Part shown: positions 1 to 8,412 of the stretch, in pieces
Layout of the letters: every line of letters begins with the position of its first letter
Position numbering within the stretch: position 1 is the first letter of the stretch
Assembly: GCA_024642325.1 (NCBI GenBank)
Contig: JAHEBI010000013.1
Coordinates: forward strand, 1-14,649
DNA from: Eudoraea sp.
Lineage (GTDB): Bacteria; Bacteroidota; Bacteroidia; Flavobacteriales; Flavobacteriaceae
Direction: 5' to 3'
Length of the DNA stretch: 14,649 bases
Notes under the pieces: model-generated
Told to the model about the DNA's origin: nothing
The model's input: the letters and a program-made list of their open reading frames with translations, nothing else
The model's database searches: none
Translations under genes and position numbers: made by a program

Positions 1-1
1 C

Positions 2-694
2 ATTTGTCTTCTTACATTTTTGGTTTCTGCCCTGAGTTTTTCACAATTCAACGGGAATCCTCAAATAATGACCCATGGCCAGCTGGAATTGTCATTCTAC
101 GATGCCCCCATTACGGGCACTCAATATCTCAATGAAATTTATCAAAAAGGAACGGCTATAATTGATAACGATAAGGAAGAAACCAGGTTAATGCGCTATA
201 ATGCCTATACCGATGAAATGGAATTTTTAAGCAAAGAGCAGAAACCATTAAAACTGCTGAAAAGAGAAAACATAGTTGTAATATTGGATGGTATAACATA
301 TGAGGTTAAATTTTATTCATTTAAAAATAAAATAGCAAAAGGCTACTTTAATCCTCTCAATAAAGGGGAAGTTGTTCTTTATCTCCAGCCTAAAAAGCGC
401 TTAACTTATGCGGAAGCCCCAGATAATGGTTATGATGATGTTAATCCGGCAAAGTATGAGTTAAAATTTGAATATTATTTAAAAAAAGGAGACCAGCCAA
501 TAACTAAGATTGAGCTCGGCAAAAAAGATATCTTTTACTACCTAAGTGACCGCAGCGAGGATGTAAAAAGTTTTGTGCTTAAAAATAAACTCAAATTAAG
601 AAAAGTTGAAGACATTATAGCCTTATTGAATTATTACAACGGGGTATTGGAATCACAGGCTAATCCACTTAGTTTTTCTTTTGTTGAACAATAA
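2..694 (+). CDS. Secreted protein of unknown function, 5' end outside window
   Basis: The frame is open to the left edge, so the gene begins outside the window. The first visible residues, ICLLTFLVSALSFSQ, look like the hydrophobic core and end of a Sec signal peptide, with likely cleavage just before the Gln near base 40. The TTG at base 20 lies inside that hydrophobic stretch and is unlikely to be the real start. The mature part is about 215 residues, charged and soluble, with alternating beta-like segments and no further membrane helix. I recognise no domain or catalytic motif. The Lys-rich C-terminal third (around FVLKNKLKLRKVEDIIALL) could be helical. This is the only convincing plus-strand gene in the window. 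It converges on tsaB and its last 26 bases overlap that gene. A periplasmic or surface-exposed location is inferred from the signal peptide only. No function is proposed. Confidence 0.8.
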   Translation: MCLLTFLVSALSFSQFNGNPQIMTHGQLELSFYDAPITGTQYLNEIYQKGTAIIDNDKEETRLMRYNAYTDEMEFLSKEQKPLKLLKRENIVVILDGITYEVKFYSFKNKIAKGYFNPLNKGEVVLYLQPKKRLTYAEAPDNGYDDVNPAKYELKFEYYLKKGDQPITKIELGKKDIFYYLSDRSEDVKSFVLKNKLKLRKVEDIIALLNYYNGVLESQANPLSFSFVEQ

Positions 695-1340
695 AATCCT
701 TTAAATAATCCGGTTCAAAATAAGCGGTGTTTTCAAAGTTATTCAAGCTGAACTCCCTATAGGATAACTGACACATTTCTTTGGCCGAAGGCACTATAGA
801 ATCGTCAAAAACAAAATTCTGATGTTCCGATATTCCCTTACATTTAAGGGCTCCACTTCCAATGATATAAACGGGTCCCTGCCCGGCAAATTGAGCAAAT
901 GAATCGGATGTAACCTCTTCTACCCTGGTTTCCCTTATCTGCTCATTGTTGGCATTATAAACTGCAGAATACACTTCCATACGCCTCGCATCCAGAACTG
1001 GTATAATAACACTATTACGTAAATTAAGCTGAAAAGCCATACTCTTCAATGTGGAAATCCCTATAAGCGGAAGGTCCAGGGCAAAACAAAGTCCTTTTGC
1101 GGCAGAAACACCTATGCGCAAACCTGTATAGGAACCGGGACCCTTGCTAACTGCAATAGCATTGAGATCACCCATAGAAATGGAAGCAGCCTGAAGGGTT
1201 TCTTTGATAAAAAGGTGTAAATTTTCAGAATGTGAGTAAGAATCACTATTCTCTTCCCTCAGAGCAATCATTCTACCATCTTTACCGATGCTCACTGAAC
1301 AATTGGTGGTTGCCGTTTCAATATTTAAAATTAGTGCCAT
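669..1340 (-). CDS. tsaB: TsaB, tRNA threonylcarbamoyladenosine synthesis subunit
   Basis: This is the ASKHA-fold scaffold subunit of the TsaBDE complex, which makes N6-threonylcarbamoyladenosine at position 37 of ANN-decoding tRNAs in the cytoplasm. TsaB dimerises with TsaD and is not itself the catalytic subunit. Direct evidence: the N-terminus MALILNIETATTNCSV is the expected first strand pair, KGPGSYTGLRIG (residues 66-77) is the family hallmark, and PLIGISTL and VIPVLDARRMEVY follow in the usual order. The length of 223 residues is normal for TsaB. The ATG at 1340 gives the canonical N-terminus. The gene lies downstream of tolC but is separated from it by a terminator-like hairpin and a probable promoter, so it is likely transcribed on its own. 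Its stop codon lies inside the 3' end of the convergent secreted-protein gene. Confidence 0.96.
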   Translation of the reverse strand: MALILNIETATTNCSVSIGKDGRMIALREENSDSYSHSENLHLFIKETLQAASISMGDLNAIAVSKGPGSYTGLRIGVSAAKGLCFALDLPLIGISTLKSMAFQLNLRNSVIIPVLDARRMEVYSAVYNANNEQIRETRVEEVTSDSFAQFAGQGPVYIIGSGALKCKGISEHQNFVFDDSIVPSAKEMCQLSYREFSLNNFENTAYFEPDYLKDFIVQQKKN

Positions 1341-1350
1341 AACTGTGGAG

Positions 1351-1358
1351 CAAATATA
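1351..1358 (-). promoter_or_regulatory. Bacteroidota-type -7 box for tsaB
   Basis: The minus strand reads TATATTTG, an exact match to the TAnnTTTG -7 element of the Bacteroidota housekeeping sigma factor. It ends 10 bases before the tsaB ATG, so the transcript would have a very short leader. No convincing TTG-type -33 element is seen at the usual distance upstream. Its first base is the last base of the U-tract of the tolC terminator candidate. Confidence 0.6.
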
Positions 1359-1393
1359 AAAAGACCTGTTGAGTATTAATCACACAGCAGGCC
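1358..1393 (-). terminator. Intrinsic terminator candidate after tolC
   Basis: On the minus strand GGCCTGCTG pairs with CAACAGGTC across a 13-base loop. The stem is nine positions long, with one mismatch and one G-U pair. Five T residues follow at 1358-1362. It begins 23 bases after the tolC stop, which suits the end of the efflux operon. The imperfect stem makes it moderate rather than strong. Confidence 0.55.
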
Positions 1394-1415
1394 TAAACTA
1401 ATCCTTCTTTTGACT

Positions 1416-2807
1416 TTAATCAAGTGTTATAGGTAGTCCAAAGTAGAATTCCAATACTTTAATTCTAAAAACATAATCGTATTTGGTGCGTATAACTTCT
1501 GCTTCGGCATTATCTACCCTGGCTTGTGCCTGGCTATAATCAAATGAATTCATAATACCAACATCAAACCTTTCCTGGGAGTAATCCAATGCCAATCTCC
1601 TGGCTTCCCTTGTTTTAAGCGCAGCCTCATAGGCTTTAGAGCTATTTAATACATCCACATAGGCCTGATTTATATTGGTTTCCAGGTCCAGTTTATTCTG
1701 TGCCAGATCCAATTCAGCCTTTTTGACATTAATCTGTGAGCGTTTGACGTTATTTCGTGTACTCCAACCATTGAATACAGGTATATTAATTTGTGCCCCG
1801 TATGCAATACCATCATTTATCCATAGCTGTTCTTTAAATGGGATTACCTGCCCGGTTATAGGATCCAAAAACTGATCCGAGTAGCGGGTATTGTAGTTAA
1901 AGAAAGCGCTTAGAGTTGGATAGGCTGCCCCTTTAGCTATGGACAGGTCTTTTTCGGCCAGTTCCACATTGGTCTCAAAATACTTGGTCTCATACCAGTA
2001 TGTCATGGCTTTATCAAAAATAACCTTAGGTGAATTTTTCAAAATGTCTGCAGCAGGCACCTCAAAATCCACATCTGAAATATCAAAGTTTTCATAATCC
2101 GTGATCTGTAGCAGCTGTGCTAAACTAATACGATTAATAAGCACGTCGTTCTCGGCATTTATAATTTGCTGCTCCCGGGTTGCGGCTGTCGCTTCAATTT
2201 CCAACAAATCTCCCTTTGCGACCACACCTGATTCAACTAATTCCCTGGTTTTGTTTAAATCTTGTTCTGTAACTGCATAAAGGGCCTTGGCAACTTTTGC
2301 AGCTTCCTTACTGGATAAAATACTTAAATAATTTATAGCCACATTTAACCGAATATCATTTACAAGATCATCTAATCGGTATTGATTTGCAATTGCGTTA
2401 AGTTTAGCCCTGTTAAGCCTGTGTATATTTCTTAAACCATTAAATATAACAGCTGAAGAGGTAACACTTCCCGAAGAGGTTAATTGGGTGGTATTAACCG
2501 GTTGATTGTTAGTTGGGTCAAAAGAAAGTCCCGTATTGCCTTGCCCATTTAAAGCCCCGTTTAAATCCGGAAGAAAGGCTCCAATAGCATCCGATTTATC
2601 AATGGTAGAATTTTCCAGGTCCAACTCGTATTGTTGAATGGTTAGATTGTTTTCAACTGCATAATTGACACATTCCTCAAGTGTCCATATCTTCTTCTGT
2701 GCCATCCCTATTCCAATCCCAAACAGGAACAACAATACAGTAACTTTAAATTTCATCTGTCGTTTTTTGATCATTATAATTGATTGACTACTCTGATTAA
2801 TTTTCAT
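1416..2807 (-). CDS. TolC-family outer-membrane efflux channel
   Basis: This is the outer-membrane exit duct of a tripartite efflux system. TolC-family proteins trimerise into a beta-barrel with a long periplasmic alpha-helical tunnel that docks on the adaptor. Seen here: a signal peptide ending in GIGMAQ, then WTLEECVNYAVENN, the usual opening of this family, and two long helical repeats rich in Ala, Leu, Asn and Gln with conserved starts such as RLNRAKLNAIANQYRLDD and ALDYSQERFDVG. At 463 residues it has the normal family length. The ATG at 2807 puts about 20 residues ahead of the hydrophobic core. The internal ATG at 2756 (MKFKVTVLL) makes a more standard signal peptide and may be the true start. 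The gene lies 5 bases after the adaptor stop, as last gene of the efflux operon. It is the only channel gene in the window and could serve both adaptors. Confidence 0.94.
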   Translation of the reverse strand: MKINQSSQSIIMIKKRQMKFKVTVLLFLFGIGIGMAQKKIWTLEECVNYAVENNLTIQQYELDLENSTIDKSDAIGAFLPDLNGALNGQGNTGLSFDPTNNQPVNTTQLTSSGSVTSSAVIFNGLRNIHRLNRAKLNAIANQYRLDDLVNDIRLNVAINYLSILSSKEAAKVAKALYAVTEQDLNKTRELVESGVVAKGDLLEIEATAATREQQIINAENDVLINRISLAQLLQITDYENFDISDVDFEVPAADILKNSPKVIFDKAMTYWYETKYFETNVELAEKDLSIAKGAAYPTLSAFFNYNTRYSDQFLDPITGQVIPFKEQLWINDGIAYGAQINIPVFNGWSTRNNVKRSQINVKKAELDLAQNKLDLETNINQAYVDVLNSSKAYEAALKTREARRLALDYSQERFDVGIMNSFDYSQAQARVDNAEAEVIRTKYDYVFRIKVLEFYFGLPITLD

Positions 2808-2812
2808 CAGGC

Positions 2813-3946
2813 CTAATCTTCTTTACCCTCTTTATCTTCTTCTCCCTTTTTAATCGGCTCCGTTTTATTCCAGACCTTTACTTCATCATCTGCTGTTATG
2901 CCCGAGATAATCTCTACATTAACACCATCAGAAATTCCTATTTCAACATCTTTGCGTTCAAATTTCTGATCCCCAACCATTACCTCTACATAAGGTTTGT
3001 CTGTTTCCTTATCAAATTGCAGAAGTGCTTCCGGAATTACCATAACACTGTCTTTTTTTTCAAGTACCAGTGAGGCATTAGCGCTGTAACCGGCTCTGAT
3101 CATAAAACTATCTCCAACAACCACATCCCCTTCTATTTTAAATTGTACAGCACCAGATTCTTCTATACCTTTTGGTGCAATGAACTTTAATTTTGCTTCA
3201 AATTTCTGATCTTCAATAGCCCCCAAACTAATTTCAAGAGGCATGCCTAACTCAAGCTTCCCCACTTCCCCCTCATCAACTTTTCCTTCAAAAATCATTT
3301 TGCCTAAATCGGCAATTGTAGCTATGGTTGTCCCGTCGTTAAAATTATTGCTCTGAATTACCTGATCTCCTTCCCTAACCGGGATTTCCAGCAAAGTCCC
3401 CGTAACCGTTGCCCTGATGTTGGTATTGGCACTTGAAGATCCCCCGGCAGAACCTCTTCTGATTATCTGATAATCCGCACGGGCATTGTCCAATTCCTGG
3501 ACAGCCTGATCATATTGTAATTGCAGCACATTAAAGTCCTGGCTGGAGATAACCCCTTTATCAAATATGGCCTTATTCCTTTTATATTCTACTTCCGTAT
3601 TATTCAGGGCAATCTCAGCATTTCTAACTCTTCCACGAGCCTGATTTAAGGATTGTTCATTAGGCACTACTTTTATTGTAGCAATTAAATCCCCTGCCTT
3701 AACCTGGGCTCCTTCTTCCAGGTATATCTTTTCAATAATTCCTGAAATTTGCGGTTTTATCTCAATCTCATCTTCAGGAATAACTTTACCCGTAGCTACC
3801 GTTTTCTTCTCTATGTTGGAAGTAAATGGCTTTTTAGTTTCGTATGTTATTGGCGATTTGCTGTTGGATTTTATAAAAAAGGCAGCGGCCCACAACGCTC
3901 CCAAAGCCAGAATCGCAATCATTACATATTTTACAATTTTGTTCAT
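2813..3946 (-). CDS. Periplasmic adaptor (MacA/HlyD family), module B
   Basis: This membrane-fusion protein links an inner-membrane ABC permease to TolC. It has an N-terminal anchor (about residues 7-27) and a first half of the lipoyl domain around EIKPQISGIIEKIYLEEG. A helical hairpin at about 97-160 has regular polar heptads. The second lipoyl half, RATVTGTLLEIPVREGDQV, is followed by beta-barrel and membrane-proximal domains. The length is 377 residues. The C-terminus ends in a highly charged tail (KKGEEDKEGKED) that its paralogue at 7264-8376 lacks. The two adaptors are clearly related along their full length, sharing KKTVATG, SGVI/SGII, KGVIS, SNNF-(N)-(D/E)-GTTIA, KMIFEGKVDE and IAPKG. 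The gene sits 33 bases after permease B2 and just before tolC, which argues that it works with permeases B1 and B2. The substrate cannot be read from sequence. Confidence 0.93.
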   Translation of the reverse strand: MNKIVKYVMIAILALGALWAAAFFIKSNSKSPITYETKKPFTSNIEKKTVATGKVIPEDEIEIKPQISGIIEKIYLEEGAQVKAGDLIATIKVVPNEQSLNQARGRVRNAEIALNNTEVEYKRNKAIFDKGVISSQDFNVLQLQYDQAVQELDNARADYQIIRRGSAGGSSSANTNIRATVTGTLLEIPVREGDQVIQSNNFNDGTTIATIADLGKMIFEGKVDEGEVGKLELGMPLEISLGAIEDQKFEAKLKFIAPKGIEESGAVQFKIEGDVVVGDSFMIRAGYSANASLVLEKKDSVMVIPEALLQFDKETDKPYVEVMVGDQKFERKDVEIGISDGVNVEIISGITADDEVKVWNKTEPIKKGEEDKEGKED

Positions 3947-3979
3947 CTTAATTTATTGGTATATAGTTAATGGTTTTGT

Positions 3980-5251
3980 TTATTCTTCTCTTAATGCGTC
4001 TATAGGCTTAATACTTACAGCACGCTGGGCTGGTATTGAACCAATTAGTGTTCCCAATATTACCATAAGCGCCAAGGCTCCCAGAACATAAGGTATAGGA
4101 ACTGTGGGATTGGTATACGGAAAATTTATGTCCTTTGTAAGGCTGTTAATTACACTCAAAACGCCGGCGCCAAGAATTATGCCCACAATTCCGGCTATCA
4201 TGGTCAAAAACACCGATTCCAAAATGATAAGTGAACGCACTTCCCTTGGTGTTGCACCTAAAGCCCTTCGAATACCCAATTCCTTGGTACGCTCTTTAAC
4301 GGATATCAATAAGATGTTGCCAATTCCGATTACCCCTGCGAGAATAGTAGCAACCCCAACGATCAGGGATAAAAAGGTAATCCCATTGGCGAACCCAATA
4401 ATCTTATTAAAAATCTCACCCAGGTTAAAGGCCCCGAACGCACGTTCATCTTCCGGATGTACCTTGTGTATGCTTTTTAAAACGGCCTTAATATCTTTTT
4501 CTACCTGAACAACGTCCGCATCATCATATGCGGCTATCGTAAAAAATTGGGCATCTTCCCCTGTATTATATAATTTTTTGAAAGTGGTAAAGGGAATAAA
4601 AATATCCCCGTCTGTTCCAAATGGGGTTGTTTGTGTAAATTTATGGACCCCTACCACCTGAAAATAGATATTCTCAACCCTAATGTATCCGCCTATAGGA
4701 TCCTCATCTTCATCAAATAGTTCCTGTTGTGTGCGATCGCCAATAACACAAACTTTCCTCGCCTGGGCGATATCTTCATCGTTGATAAACCTTCCGTTGT
4801 CATAAATTTTTTGGGTGGCAATCTTAGCTATTTCCGGGAAGTAGCCATATACAGCATAGCTATTGGATTTAATTCCCCGTATCGTTAATGCCGAAGCCCC
4901 TCCAAATGCGCCTTTCGTATTTACAGGTGCTATGTATTGAATTTCAGGAATACGGTTTTTCAGGATTGTGGCATCCTGTACTTTTAGGCGCAATGTCCTG
5001 CCGGTTTTAAAACCAGCGTAAGGCATACTTGTGCTTTGGGACCACGCCCAAATACTGTTTTTAGCCACAGATTCAAAGTTTTTTTCAAAACCATTATCCA
5101 TCCCCTTTGCAGCACCAGCCAGAGTGATATAGATAAAAATACCCCATAGTACACCAATAACCGTAATTATGGTCCTGGTTTTGTTTTTCCCGATAGATCC
5201 GAAAATTTCCTGCCAGGTATTTTTGTCAAATAGAAAACGAATGCTATTCAT
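3980..5251 (-). CDS. MacB-like ABC permease B2 (type 2)
   Basis: This is an inner-membrane permease with MacB/FtsX topology: one N-terminal helix, a large periplasmic domain, then three C-terminal helices. Helix 1 contains IGVLWGIFIYITLAG. The periplasmic domain runs from about residue 45 to 285. The coupling region VKERTKELGIRRALGATP precedes helix 3. The C-terminus ends SIPAQRAVSIKPIDALREE, the family's conserved close. There is no ATPase domain, unlike classical MacB, so it needs a separate ATPase, most simply the one at 6469-7170. The N-terminal 'GVxWGI' and the periplasmic motifs YGYFPEI and GRFINDEDI mark it as the counterpart of permease A2 (8413-9672). Its start overlaps the end of permease B1 by 8 bases, implying coupled translation and a B1-B2 heterodimer. 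At 423 residues it is full length. Confidence 0.94.
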   Translation of the reverse strand: MNSIRFLFDKNTWQEIFGSIGKNKTRTIITVIGVLWGIFIYITLAGAAKGMDNGFEKNFESVAKNSIWAWSQSTSMPYAGFKTGRTLRLKVQDATILKNRIPEIQYIAPVNTKGAFGGASALTIRGIKSNSYAVYGYFPEIAKIATQKIYDNGRFINDEDIAQARKVCVIGDRTQQELFDEDEDPIGGYIRVENIYFQVVGVHKFTQTTPFGTDGDIFIPFTTFKKLYNTGEDAQFFTIAAYDDADVVQVEKDIKAVLKSIHKVHPEDERAFGAFNLGEIFNKIIGFANGITFLSLIVGVATILAGVIGIGNILLISVKERTKELGIRRALGATPREVRSLIILESVFLTMIAGIVGIILGAGVLSVINSLTKDINFPYTNPTVPIPYVLGALALMVILGTLIGSIPAQRAVSIKPIDALREE

Positions 5252-6476
5252 CTCGTAGTGCTATTATAGGTTTTATACGTGCTGCTCTTTTGGCAGGAAT
5301 ATAGCCGGCTATTGCCCCGAATAGCACTAAAAGGAGGGTAGCAAAAATAGCCACCGCGGTATTGATATAAGGATTCAAAATAAAATAATTTTCAGACAAG
5401 CTCTCTCCTAAAGAGCTCAGCAGGGCAATCCCAATAAGCATCCCGGTAAAACCGGAGATGGTGGTGATAAAAACCGATTCCAGTAAAATAGTACTGATAA
5501 CTTCCTTGGGTGTGGCACCCAAAGCTTTTCGTATTCCCAGTTCTTTGGTGCGCTCCTTAACCACAAACACCATAATATTGCTTATCCCGATAATCCCGGC
5601 AATTATGGTCCCAAAAGCGACAAAAGCGACTATTATTTGAAGTACCCGGGCAAATTGTTGATTTTGCTGTAATTGATCTGCAACATTCCTGATGAAAATT
5701 CCATTTTGATCTTTCGGACTTATGAATTTCTTGTCTTTAAAGAACTTATCAAGACTTCGTTCAAATGCCATAGCTCCCATATAACCCAGCTCAGGTTTAA
5801 AAGCCACTACAAACTGGTCTATTTTATCAGTATTTTTTTCAATTAGTTGAAGAGTGGTATACGGGACATATATTCCACGTTCTTCCCTGTCTCCCCCATC
5901 GTCCTGGAAAACACCAATGACCTTAAATACACTTCCACCAATATCCAAATATTTACCAAGGGCATTTTTAGAACCAAAAAGATCTTGCTCCACCAGACGC
6001 CCAATGACCGCATACTTGGTCCTGTGCTTTATGTCCTCAACATTCAGGTAGCGGCCTTTCATCATAATTGTCTTCTCGGCAAATTGATGACCCCAATCCA
6101 CGCCGGTAGTAGTGTAATTGTCCGATTCTTCCATGAATTTCACCAACCGGTTTCTTGAAATTCTTGGGGTTACATATTCAAGAAACATGGGGAAGTTTTT
6201 TTTTATATCTGCCAGGTCACTATTTTCAAATTCAATTCGCCTGGATGATTTATATCCCTTGTACGGGACAGTGGTTTTTCCCGGAAAAAAATAGAGCACA
6301 TTAGTGGCATCTTCCTGGAAGAATTTGTCAAAAGTATTTATAAGGCCATTTCCCAGCCCAAAAAGTGAAACAAAAATAAATATCCCCAACGCTACTGTAA
6401 AACCTGAAAGAAAGGTCCTGAGTTTATTTTTTTGGATAGTTTTAAATATTTCGGTCCATGTATCTCTGCTAAACAT
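5244..6476 (-). CDS. MacB-like ABC permease B1 (type 1)
   Basis: This 410-residue inner-membrane permease has the MacB periplasmic core followed by an FtsX-type membrane domain. It opens with KNKLRTFLSGFTVALGIFIF (helix 1), like permease A1 but unlike A2 and B2. The C-terminal helices begin around residue 280, with VKERTKELGIRKALGATPKE as the loop expected to touch the ATPase. It ends YIPAKRAARIKPIIALRDE. No nucleotide-binding motifs are present. The gene overlaps the ATPase gene upstream and permease B2 downstream by 8 bases each (6469-6476 and 5244-5251), so the three are probably translated in a coupled series. Known family members export macrolides, peptides, lipoproteins or siderophores. 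Nothing here decides among these. Confidence 0.94.
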   Translation of the reverse strand: MFSRDTWTEIFKTIQKNKLRTFLSGFTVALGIFIFVSLFGLGNGLINTFDKFFQEDATNVLYFFPGKTTVPYKGYKSSRRIEFENSDLADIKKNFPMFLEYVTPRISRNRLVKFMEESDNYTTTGVDWGHQFAEKTIMMKGRYLNVEDIKHRTKYAVIGRLVEQDLFGSKNALGKYLDIGGSVFKVIGVFQDDGGDREERGIYVPYTTLQLIEKNTDKIDQFVVAFKPELGYMGAMAFERSLDKFFKDKKFISPKDQNGIFIRNVADQLQQNQQFARVLQIIVAFVAFGTIIAGIIGISNIMVFVVKERTKELGIRKALGATPKEVISTILLESVFITTISGFTGMLIGIALLSSLGESLSENYFILNPYINTAVAIFATLLLVLFGAIAGYIPAKRAARIKPIIALRDE

Positions 6477-7170
6477 ACTTTGATGCCCTTACTTGCTTTA
6501 CTTTCTTATCTTCAACAATAACACCATCTTTAAGGTAAACAATTCGTTTACACATATGTGCGATATCATCTTCATGGGTAACTACCAAAATGGTATTCCC
6601 CTGGTCATTAATTTTCTGAATTAAGTCCATTACTTCATAGGAAGTGGTGCTGTCCAGGGCTCCTGTTGGTTCATCAGCAAGCAGCACCTTCGGTTCTGAA
6701 GCCATAGCCCTTGCAATGGCAACTCGCTGGTTCTGGCCCCCGGAGAGTTCACTTGGTAAATGTGTAGCCCATTCTTTGAGACCTACCTGTTCCAGATATT
6801 TCAATGCCCTTTCCTGTCTTTCTTTTCTGGGAACTCTCTGATAATATAAAGGCAGAGCCACGTTCTCCAGGGCGCTTTTATAATTAATCAGGTTAAACGA
6901 TTGAAAAACAAATCCTAAAAATTTATTCCGGTAATTGGCAGCTTTAGTCTCATTGAGGTTTTTTATCGGGACACCATCCAGGGTATATTCTCCTGAATCA
7001 GCCACATCCAGCATCCCCAGTATATTCAGTAAGGTAGATTTTCCAGATCCGGATGAACCCATAATTGCAACCAATTCACCTTCCTCTACCGAAAAATTAA
7101 TTCCTTTTAAAACATGAAGGGTATTGCTGCCCATCTTATAGGATTTGTGCAAATCTTTTATTTCAATCAT
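6469..7170 (-). CDS. ABC transporter ATPase (MacB/LolD type), the only ATPase of the cluster
   Basis: This stand-alone nucleotide-binding subunit powers the FtsX/MacB-type permeases at the cytoplasmic face of the inner membrane. All motifs are intact: Walker A GSSGSGKST (38-46), Q-loop Gln90 in FVFQSFNLI, signature LSGGQNQRV starting at 142, Walker B VLLADE with Glu167, D-loop around ALDS, and switch His199 in VVTHE. The 233 residues are the usual size for the LolD/MacB ATPase group. The first residues MIEIKDLHKSYKMG support the ATG at 7170. It overlaps permease B1 by 8 bases. Upstream lies a 93-base gap holding a promoter-like TGTAAC-N17-GTCCTA. No other ATPase occurs in the window, so either it serves all four permeases or the A permeases use one encoded elsewhere. 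Confidence 0.97.
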   Translation of the reverse strand: MIEIKDLHKSYKMGSNTLHVLKGINFSVEEGELVAIMGSSGSGKSTLLNILGMLDVADSGEYTLDGVPIKNLNETKAANYRNKFLGFVFQSFNLINYKSALENVALPLYYQRVPRKERQERALKYLEQVGLKEWATHLPSELSGGQNQRVAIARAMASEPKVLLADEPTGALDSTTSYEVMDLIQKINDQGNTILVVTHEDDIAHMCKRIVYLKDGVIVEDKKVKQVRASKYV

Positions 7171-7205
7171 GGTTAGTGTCTTAAATTATTTTTCAAACCC
7201 GGTTA

Positions 7206-7234
7206 TAGGACAGATAAGTTCCTAATATGTTACA
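7206..7234 (-). promoter_or_regulatory. Candidate ECF-sigma promoter for module B
   Basis: The minus strand reads TGTAAC, 17 bases, then GTCCTA, ending 35 bases before the ATPase ATG. A -35 with an AAC core and a -10 with a GTC core is the general form of ECF sigma promoters. The same arrangement with the same spacing stands ahead of permease A1 at 10971-10999. TGTAAC here also lies in a local dyad, ATATGTAACATAT, so a repressor or activator site is an alternative. No TAnnTTTG element is present in this gap. Confidence 0.45.
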
Positions 7235-7263
7235 TATAAACCTCAAAATATTATGTTAAAAAG

Positions 7264-8376
7264 CTATCCTTTGTATTCATCCGGCTTTACTTCGTTCCAT
7301 ACTTTTATCTCATCCTCTTTGTCGATGCCCGACTTCACTTCTACATAAATCCCATCACTTATTCCTAATTCTATTTCTCTTCTTTCAAATTGCTGATCCC
7401 CCGTAGCAATTTCCAGAAATGGTTTTTTGGTTTCGGAGTCAAATTGAACAAGTGCTTCTTTAATAGAAAGAACGTTGTCTGCCCTATCCAGAATTATGGA
7501 TGCATTTGCACTGAGACCCGCCCTGATAAAGACCGAATCCTGTTTCTTAAGGGTACCTTTAATTTCAAATTGAATAGCTCCATTTTCTTCATTTCCTTTT
7601 GGTGCTATATAATCAAGGATAGCGTCAAAAGTTATATTCTCCAGTGCCCCAACTGTAATTTCCAAAGGCAGGTCTTCCTTTATTTTACCCACCTCAGATT
7701 CATCCACCTTGCCTTCAAATATCATTTTCTCCACATCCGCAATAGCCGCAATAGTGGTTCCCTCATTAAAATTATTGCTCTCAATCACCTGATTACCCAC
7801 TTCCACCGGCACTTCAAGAACCATTCCGGTTACCGTAGACCTGATTAATGTGTTAGCAGAATTACCGTATCCCTTGGTAGTTCCTGTTTTAACAATATCA
7901 TATCTCTTATTTGCGGCACTATATGCTTGTTTTGCCTGGTCATAACTTACCTGTGCTCTTTCCAGATCCACTTTTGAAATTACCCCTTTATTAAAAAGAC
8001 TACTTTGTCTGTCAAAATTTCTCCTTTGGTCATCCAACGCAATTTTAGCCTCATCAATACTATTTCTTGCATCGTTAAGTGCATTAAGGTTTGGAACCAC
8101 TTTTATTTTAGCCAGTAAGTCTCCCGATTTTACAAAATCTCCACCCTCTACAAATATCTCTTCAATAACTCCCGAAATATTAGGTTTTATCAGAACTTCT
8201 TCCAAAGGTAAAATGCTGCCTGTAGCAACCGTTTTTTTGATGATGGTCTGGGTAGAGGCTTTTTCAGTTTTATAGACAATAGGATCTTCTTCATTCTTTT
8301 GATAGAGGTAATACATAGATCCTCCGAAGGCCATAAAAATGACGATTAGGATGATAATGGTTACTGACTTTTTCAT
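7264..8376 (-). CDS. Periplasmic adaptor (MacA/HlyD family), module A
   Basis: This is a second membrane-fusion adaptor, 370 residues, paralogous along its whole length to the one at 2813-3946. It has an N-terminal membrane anchor (about residues 5-25), a split lipoyl domain (IKPNISGVIEEIFVEGG and RSTVTGMVLEVPVEVGNQ), and between them a helical hairpin rich in Ala, Asp, Gln and Lys. A beta-barrel region with KMIFEGKVDESEVG and IAPKG follows. It lacks the acidic and Lys-rich C-terminal tail of the other adaptor and ends near KVWNEVKPDEYKG. It lies 36 bases after permease A2, the same relative position the other adaptor holds after permease B2. It therefore probably couples permeases A1 and A2 to a TolC-type channel, possibly the single channel at 1416-2807. 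Confidence 0.93.
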   Translation of the reverse strand: MKKSVTIIILIVIFMAFGGSMYYLYQKNEEDPIVYKTEKASTQTIIKKTVATGSILPLEEVLIKPNISGVIEEIFVEGGDFVKSGDLLAKIKVVPNLNALNDARNSIDEAKIALDDQRRNFDRQSSLFNKGVISKVDLERAQVSYDQAKQAYSAANKRYDIVKTGTTKGYGNSANTLIRSTVTGMVLEVPVEVGNQVIESNNFNEGTTIAAIADVEKMIFEGKVDESEVGKIKEDLPLEITVGALENITFDAILDYIAPKGNEENGAIQFEIKGTLKKQDSVFIRAGLSANASIILDRADNVLSIKEALVQFDSETKKPFLEIATGDQQFERREIELGISDGIYVEVKSGIDKEDEIKVWNEVKPDEYKG

Positions 8377-8412
8377 TTTTTTTTATAGTTTAAATGATTG
8401 ATGTTTTCATAT

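Noticed and set aside
20..22. TTG as the start of the left-edge secreted protein
   Set aside because: The frame is open to base 2 and the upstream residues are hydrophobic signal-peptide core, so this TTG is an artefact of the window edge.
4104..4508. Plus-strand open frame opposite permease B2, with similar plus-strand frames at 5458-5640, 5847-6158, 7390-7848, 9383-9715 and 10165-10497
   Set aside because: These lie wholly inside well-supported minus-strand genes. Some recur at the same place opposite paralogous permeases because the coupling-loop codons are conserved, and none shows a recognisable protein pattern.
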